DNA of 20,955 nt, from the NCBI GenBank assembly GCA_934678955.1, contig CAKUSI010000031.1, forward strand, positions 1 through 20,955, given 5' to 3'. Position 1 is the first letter of the stretch; the number at the start of each line of letters is the position of its first letter. Under the pieces are notes generated by a model. That model made no database searches and was not told the origin of the DNA. It worked only from the letters and a program-made list of their open reading frames with translations. The position numbers and the translations under genes were made by a program. Shown one piece after another: positions 16,705 through 20,955 of the stretch. The stretch comes from an uncultured Austwickia sp. (lineage in GTDB: Bacteria > Actinomycetota > Actinomycetes > Actinomycetales > Dermatophilaceae).

Positions 16705-17778
16705 ATGCAGTTGCGTGAAGACGCCCGGTGGTCGCTGGTCGTCCCGACGAGTATGGGCGTGCGGATCACGCCGGAGAACCGGCAGAGCGTGCATACCTCG
16801 GACCGGTTCCTGATGCAGGTGACCAGCGCAGAGAGCAACGTCGCGAGCGTGGTGTCCTACCTGGGCGAGCCCGCCAAGGTGCTCACCGCGTTCGTCGAGG
16901 ACTCGCCGATCTCCCTGATGATCAAGTCGAACCTGCGGAGCCGGTTCCTGGACTACGAGGGGCCCGACCTGCCGCAGGGCGACGCGTGGGGGCTGCGGCA
17001 CCAGTTCAACATCGCGGACTCCGGCTTCGGCGGGCGCGGCCCCCGGGTCTGGAACGACCGCTCCGGGGAGGTCGGCCGCGAGCTGTCGGTGGACCAGTTC
17101 GACCTCGAGCGCCTGTTCGGCGACGAGGGCGTGAAGCTCCTGCACATGTCCGGGGTGATCGCGGCGCTCTCGCCGAAGACGTCGACGTTCTGCGTGGAGC
17201 TGGCCAAGGCGGCCAAGGCTCACGGAACGAAGGTCACGATGGACCTGAACCACCGGGCCTCGTTCTGGGTGGGGCGCGAGAAGGAGCTGAGCGCGGCGTT
17301 CCACGAGATCGCCGAGGTCTGCGACGTGCTCTACGGCAACGAGGAGGACTTCCAGCTCTGCCTCGGCATCAAGGGCCCGGAGGCCGGCGGCGCGTCGATC
17401 GACGAGAAGATCGCCGACTTCCAGGAGATGATCGGGCGCATCAAGGACGCGTACCCGCAGGCCCACTACATCGGCACTTCCCTGCGCGAGGTCATCTCGG
17501 CCAACCACCACAAGTGGGGCATGATCCTGTGGAACGACGACGAGTTCGTCGTCGCGCCACTGCGCGACATCGACGTGATCGACCGGATCGGCGGCGGCGA
17601 CGGGTCGGTGGGCGGCGTCCTGTATGGGATCCTCAAGGGCTGGCCCGTCGAGAAGTGCGCGCAATTCGGCTGGGCGACCGGCGCGCTGGCTGCGACGTCG
17701 CTGCACGACTACGGCGCGCCTGCCGACGAGGAGCAGGTCTGGTCGATCTGGGAGGGCAACGCCCGCGTCAAGCGCTGA
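16705..17778 (+). CDS. PfkB-family sugar (acid) kinase, KDG-kinase-like
   Basis: This is a 357-residue ribokinase/PfkB-fold kinase. The signature is DRIGGGDGSVGG (293-304) with the catalytic base Asp299. The DRxGGGD form, rather than DTxGAGD, is typical of 2-keto-3-deoxygluconate kinases. Other matching pieces are MDLNHRASFW (179-188) and GNEEDFQLCLG (211-221). The ATG at 16705 lies two bases after the uxuB stop, with AAGGGAG about 8 bases upstream. By default it would be called KDG kinase, but no mannonate dehydratase or KDPG aldolase gene is in the window. If the LarA homologue makes gluconate, this enzyme could instead phosphorylate D-gluconate to feed Gnd. Gly300 replaces the usual Ala or Ser of the signature. 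Substrate undecided. Confidence 0.85.
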   Translation: MQLREDARWSLVVPTSMGVRITPENRQSVHTSDRFLMQVTSAESNVASVVSYLGEPAKVLTAFVEDSPISLMIKSNLRSRFLDYEGPDLPQGDAWGLRHQFNIADSGFGGRGPRVWNDRSGEVGRELSVDQFDLERLFGDEGVKLLHMSGVIAALSPKTSTFCVELAKAAKAHGTKVTMDLNHRASFWVGREKELSAAFHEIAEVCDVLYGNEEDFQLCLGIKGPEAGGASIDEKIADFQEMIGRIKDAYPQAHYIGTSLREVISANHHKWGMILWNDDEFVVAPLRDIDVIDRIGGGDGSVGGVLYGILKGWPVEKCAQFGWATGALAATSLHDYGAPADEEQVWSIWEGNARVKR

Positions 17779-17803
17779 GCCAGGCGCCCCAGTGTTCCCG
17801 CGC

Positions 17804-17830
17804 CGGCGGCCGGATCTGAGCCGGCCGCCG
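17804..17830 (+). terminator. Hairpin terminator after the uxaC-uxuB-kinase operon
   Basis: CGGCGGCCGG (17804-17813) and CCGGCCGCCG (17821-17830) form a perfect 10-bp stem with a 7-base loop, 26 bases after the kinase stop. No T-run follows, as is common in high-GC actinobacteria. The rest of the gap to 18049 shows only a weak TAGTGT (-10-like) near 17962 that might serve the next gene. Confidence 0.65.
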
Positions 17831-18049
17831 CCGCTTCTCGCGGGCGACCGAACGCCCCCTGCTGCGCTCACCGTCCTGTCCACCTGGCCGCACCGGCGGG
17901 CTGCGCCGGGCACACCGCGAGTCGGCCGCTCCGCCTGGGTTTCCCCGGCCCGCCGGACGGGTAGTGTCCGAGCCGGAACGCTGCGTTGTGCCGCTAGTGC
18001 GGGCGCCGCGACCGCTCGTACCGGCCCTTCGCGCTCTGGAGGCGACGAC

Positions 18050-18622
18050 ATGATCCTGCTGGGCATCATCTTCATCCTGGTGTCGGTGCTTGCCGGCCTC
18101 GGCGGGCTGTGGATGACCACGTCGAACAACGCGACGATCGCGTTCACGCTCGGACCGTTGGAGGTCAACGTCACGCCCGCCGTGCTGTTCGTCTCCGGGA
18201 TGATCGTGGTGGCCCTACTCGGCCTGGGACTATGGCTGGCGCGTTCCGGCACGCGCCGTTCGATGGGTCGGCGGCGCGAGCGCAAGCAGCTGGAGCGCGA
18301 CGCGCGCGAGCAGGAGAAGCAGCTGGCCGAGACCCGGGCCCGGCTGGGTCAGACCCGCGGAGAGGCCGACCAGGCCGAGCGCCGCCGCGAGGAGGAGCGC
18401 ATCCGGGACGCGAAGCTGCGGGTCGAGGCGGACCGGCGGCGCGAGTCGGGCCGCGAGGAGGAGATCCGGCGCACGGCGGCCGAGAAGCACGGCGAGACCT
18501 ACGAGGCCCCCCGCTTCGACGGCTCCCGCGGCGACGGTGCCCACCCCGCCGGGGCCACCCCCGCCGACGCGCCGCGCCGCGATCTGCCGCCGGAGCCGCC
18601 GGCCGCGCCGCGTCGCCCCTGA
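18050..18622 (+). CDS. Small membrane protein with coiled-coil tail, function unknown
   Basis: This is a 190-residue protein. It has two hydrophobic segments (about 2-21 and 44-64) separated by a short polar loop, then a long Arg/Glu-rich stretch (about 70-150) predicted by eye to be a charged coiled coil, and a Pro/Ala-rich end. The layout resembles LapA-domain or similar inner-membrane proteins, but I cannot name a family. The ATG follows GGAGG by about 7 bases. It stands alone between the hairpin after the kinase gene and the TRAP genes, so a role in uronate use is not implied. Similar proteins are widespread in actinobacteria. Confidence 0.75.
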   Translation: MILLGIIFILVSVLAGLGGLWMTTSNNATIAFTLGPLEVNVTPAVLFVSGMIVVALLGLGLWLARSGTRRSMGRRRERKQLERDAREQEKQLAETRARLGQTRGEADQAERRREEERIRDAKLRVEADRRRESGREEEIRRTAAEKHGETYEAPRFDGSRGDGAHPAGATPADAPRRDLPPEPPAAPRRP

Positions 18623-18747
18623 CTTGTTTCTCAACCGCCGTCCGACAGGGCCCTGCCAGCCCTGGTTTGCGATTTCGTGACCCATTTTCCTTGCGTGTTC
18701 GCACCGCACATATGGCCTTCTCGCCGTTAGATGGGCGAATGGCGTTC

Positions 18748-18763
18748 TCGGCAAAGAGGCCGA
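18748..18763. promoter_or_regulatory. Inverted repeat upstream of dctP
   Basis: TCGGC-AAAGAG-GCCGA is a perfect 5-bp inverted repeat 27 bases before the dctP start. It does not match the GGCAA-type sites before uidA and uxaC. It might bind another regulator; the rest of the 168-base gap holds only the 10-bp palindrome CAGGGCCCTG at 18646-18655. Confidence 0.3.
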
Positions 18764-18790
18764 CGCCCGTCAACGGTGGAAGGAGCCGCC

Positions 18791-19891
18791 TTGCGACGAC
18801 ATGGCTTCGGACAGCCTGTCCTGAGTCGACAGGCCGCCGAACGAGACCCCCGGGAACGACACGCCTTCGAGCGTCGGCGGACCAGGAGGAGACGATCGAT
18901 CGCCCTCGTGGCGGCCCTCGCCGTGGCTGGGGCCACGGCCGGCTGCGGAGGAGGCTCGACGGGCGCCGCAGGTGAGAAGACGATCCTGCGGCTCGCGCTG
19001 AACCAGACCGAGAAGCACCCCTCGTACGTCGCGCTGTCGAGCTTCAGCGAACGGCTGGAGAAGTCGACGAACGGGCGCTACACGATCGACATCTTCCCCA
19101 ACGAGGTGCTGGGGGCGCAGCAGGAGATCCTCAACCTCATGCGCAACGGGATCGTCGACCTGGCGATCATCTCCGGCACCCAGCTGGAGAACATCAACAG
19201 GGACTTCCAGGTGTTCAACCTGCCGGCGGTCTTCGACTCGGTGGAGCACCAGACGAAGGTCATCAACGACCCGGCGATCACCGGCGGGCTGTTCAGGTCG
19301 CTGGAGGAGAGCAACCGTCTCACGGTCCTGGGCGGGTTCACCCAGGGCGAGCGGAACCTCTACACGAAGACCGCCGTGAACACCCCCGCGGATCTCGCGG
19401 GCAAGAAGATCCGCGTGCAGGAGAGCCCGGTCATGCTGGCCACGATCGACGCGATGGGCGGATCGGCGACGCCGATGGCCTACGGCGAGGTCTACACGGC
19501 GATGCAGTCCGGCGTGCTCGACGGCGCGGAGAACAACGAGGTCAGCTACTTCACGCAGAAGCACTTCGAGGTGGCGCCCTACTACACGTACACCAAGCAC
19601 CTCGTCGGCCTGGACTACATGGTCAGCAACACCGACAGCCTGGCGAAGATGTCGCCCGAGGACCGGGCGACCTTCGACCGCGAGTGGACCGCGACCTACC
19701 ACGAGTTCAACGACCTGTGGGCCACCGCGACTCAGGAGGCCATCGACGGAGCGACCAAGGGCGGGGCGACGTTCGCGAGGATCGACACCGCGCCGTTCGA
19801 CGCGAAGCTGAAGCCGGTCGCCGAGTCGTTCCTGCGGAGCGACGTACAGAAGGAGATCTACGCGCAGACCAGGAAGGCGGCCGGAGAGTGA
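18791..19891 (+). CDS. dctP: TRAP transporter substrate-binding lipoprotein (DctP family)
   Basis: This is the extracellular solute receptor of a TRAP transporter. The hydrophobic signal (37-51) ends in a lipobox-like ATAGC with Cys52, so the mature protein is probably a lipoprotein. The DctP fold runs from about 64 to the end. Arg208 in KKIRVQESP is the usual carboxylate-binding arginine, and GEVYTAMQSGVLDGAENN (232-249) is the family signature. DctP proteins near uxaC and uxuB commonly bind hexuronates, which fits. The chosen start is TTG 18791, five bases after GGAAGGAG; no ATG in this frame has a comparable site. This leaves an unusually long, Arg-rich n-region of about 36 residues before the signal helix. 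It overlaps dctQ by 4 bases. Confidence 0.92.
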   Translation: MRRHGFGQPVLSRQAAERDPRERHAFERRRTRRRRSIALVAALAVAGATAGCGGGSTGAAGEKTILRLALNQTEKHPSYVALSSFSERLEKSTNGRYTIDIFPNEVLGAQQEILNLMRNGIVDLAIISGTQLENINRDFQVFNLPAVFDSVEHQTKVINDPAITGGLFRSLEESNRLTVLGGFTQGERNLYTKTAVNTPADLAGKKIRVQESPVMLATIDAMGGSATPMAYGEVYTAMQSGVLDGAENNEVSYFTQKHFEVAPYYTYTKHLVGLDYMVSNTDSLAKMSPEDRATFDREWTATYHEFNDLWATATQEAIDGATKGGATFARIDTAPFDAKLKPVAESFLRSDVQKEIYAQTRKAAGE

Positions 19892-20550
19892 AAGCCATCA
19901 CCAAGGTCCTGGACAAGGTCCTCTCCACGGCGTGCGTCGTGCTGTTCGCGCTCCTGGTGGTCGTCGTGGTCTGGCAGGTCTTCGCGCGCCAGGTCCTCCA
20001 CTCGCCCGCGGCCTGGACGGAGGAGGTGTCCCGCTACATCTTCGTGTGGCTCGGCCTGTTCGCCGCCGCGCTCGTCTTCTCCGAGCGTGGGCACATCGCC
20101 GTCGATTTCGTCGCGCGCAAGCTGCCGATGGGCGCCCAGAAGGCCGACCGCGTGCTCATCCAGCTGCTGATCACGTTCTTCGCGCTCGTCGTGCTCGTCT
20201 ACGGCGGCTGGCGCGCCGGGCAAGGCGCGTGGAACCAGAGCCTGCAGGCGCTGCCGTTCACGCTCGGCCAGATGTACCTGGTCATGCCGGTCACCGGCAT
20301 CCTCATCGCGTTCTACGCCGTCAACAACATCGTCGAAGTGTTGGGCGGCGAAGTGCCCCCGTTCGCCGAGGACGTCGAGGAGGACGCTGCGCAATACCTC
20401 GAAGGCAGGGAAACCGTGGAGACCGACGAGTCCCTGGAGGCGACCCGGGATCACCCGAACGCGTCCCAGGCGCCGCCGGGGGCCTCCCCCGAGGGACCGA
20501 ACCCACCCGAACGGTCGCGCCCGACCGACGACCCCGACCCGAGGAGCTGA
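19888..20550 (+). CDS. dctQ: TRAP transporter small permease (DctQ family)
   Basis: This 220-residue small membrane subunit joins the receptor to the large permease. Four hydrophobic helices fall within about 10-155, and the DctQ signature WTEEVSRYIFVWLGLFAAAL covers the second. The GTG start overlaps the dctP stop as GTGA. After the last helix, residues about 160-220 form a hydrophilic tail rich in Glu, Pro and Asp that most DctQ proteins lack; it should lie in the cytoplasm. A GAGGAG at its end serves as the ribosome site of dctM three bases on. Confidence 0.92.
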   Translation: MKAITKVLDKVLSTACVVLFALLVVVVVWQVFARQVLHSPAAWTEEVSRYIFVWLGLFAAALVFSERGHIAVDFVARKLPMGAQKADRVLIQLLITFFALVVLVYGGWRAGQGAWNQSLQALPFTLGQMYLVMPVTGILIAFYAVNNIVEVLGGEVPPFAEDVEEDAAQYLEGRETVETDESLEATRDHPNASQAPPGASPEGPNPPERSRPTDDPDPRS

Positions 20551-20553
20551 GCC

Positions 20554-20955
20554 ATGGACCCCGTCGCACTCGCCGCCCTGGTCCTCGGACTCGGCATCGT
20601 CATCTGCATCATCCTCGCGGTGCCGATCGCGGTCGGCATCGGCCTGTCGAGCTTCGCGGCTGCCTTCGTACTGCTCGACTTCGACAAGGCGGCCCTCGCC
20701 AGCGCCCAGAAGATGTTCACGGGCATCAACAGCTTCACCCTGCTCGCAATCCCGTTCTTCGTGCTCGCCGGGGTGCTGATGAACAACGGCGGCATCGCCG
20801 GGCGCCTCATCGACGCCGCGAAGGTGCTCGTCGGGCGGATGCCTAACTCGCTGGCCCAGACCAACGTGGTCGCCAACGGGATGTTCGGCGCGGTGTCGGG
20901 CGCGGCCGTCGCGGCCGCCGCCGCGGTGGGGACCGTGATGACCCCGCGGATGCGC
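20554..20955 (+). CDS. dctM: TRAP transporter large permease (DctM family), cut by window end
   Basis: Only the first 134 codons are present and the frame is open at the window edge. The visible part is hydrophobic with the N-terminal text of DctM permeases: a first helix at about 5-40, then NSFTLLAIPFFVLAGVLMNN, and GMFGAVSGAAVAAAAAVGTV, where the family has a Gly/Ala/Ser-rich helical hairpin. Full members have about 430 residues. The ATG is three bases after dctQ and follows GAGGAG. It completes a dctPQM set that would import an organic acid, here probably a hexuronate, driven by a sodium gradient. Confidence 0.93.
   Translation, partial: MDPVALAALVLGLGIVICIILAVPIAVGIGLSSFAAAFVLLDFDKAALASAQKMFTGINSFTLLAIPFFVLAGVLMNNGGIAGRLIDAAKVLVGRMPNSLAQTNVVANGMFGAVSGAAVAAAAAVGTVMTPRMR

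Noticed and set aside
18646..18655. Terminator after the small membrane protein gene
   Set aside because: CAGGGCCCTG is a palindrome with almost no loop; it cannot form a convincing hairpin and no T-run follows.

Overview
The window is about 70% GC. Its genes start with ATG, GTG or TTG behind purine-rich ribosome sites, neighbours overlap by GTGA or a few bases, and proteins are rich in Ala, Gly, Arg and Asp. This points to a high-GC actinobacterium. Something close to the Propionibacteriaceae is a guess from gene style, not a result.

Layout. Bases 1-375 hold no convincing gene, only a duplicated GC-rich repeat. On the minus strand, reading right to left from 8603, run beta-glucuronidase (uidA), a family 3 glycosidase with a NagZ-like Asp-His pair, a HAD hydrolase, 6-phosphogluconate dehydrogenase (gnd), larE and larB. 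A LacI-family regulator (9040-10065, +) is divergent from uidA. The 436-base gap between them holds a 14-bp operator-like palindrome and a tandem array with a 13-bp period. Convergent with the regulator is a LarA-family nickel-pincer enzyme (10135-11487, -). Upstream of it, on the same strand, is a GPH-type glucuronide symporter fused to a cytidylate-kinase-like domain (11626-13623, -). Divergent from the symporter, uxaC, uxuB and a PfkB sugar kinase form a tight + strand operon (13860-17778) that ends in a strong hairpin. Then come a small membrane/coiled-coil protein and a TRAP transporter: dctP, dctQ and dctM, the last cut by the window edge.

How it may work together. Glucuronides or uronates enter by the GPH symporter and the TRAP system. 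UidA (with the GH3 enzyme) frees D-glucuronate, UxaC makes D-fructuronate and UxuB makes D-mannonate. The textbook next step, mannonate dehydratase (UxuA) followed by KDPG aldolase, is absent here. The window instead offers a LarA-family 2-hydroxyacid epimerase, two of the three genes for its nickel cofactor (larB, larE; no larC), a sugar-acid-type kinase and 6-phosphogluconate dehydrogenase. The simplest reading is a dehydratase-free route: D-mannonate to D-gluconate by nickel-dependent C2 epimerisation, then 6-phosphogluconate, then ribulose 5-phosphate. This is inference from gene content plus intact LarA catalytic residues. The nearly identical palindrome before both uidA and uxaC supports shared control by the LacI-family protein.
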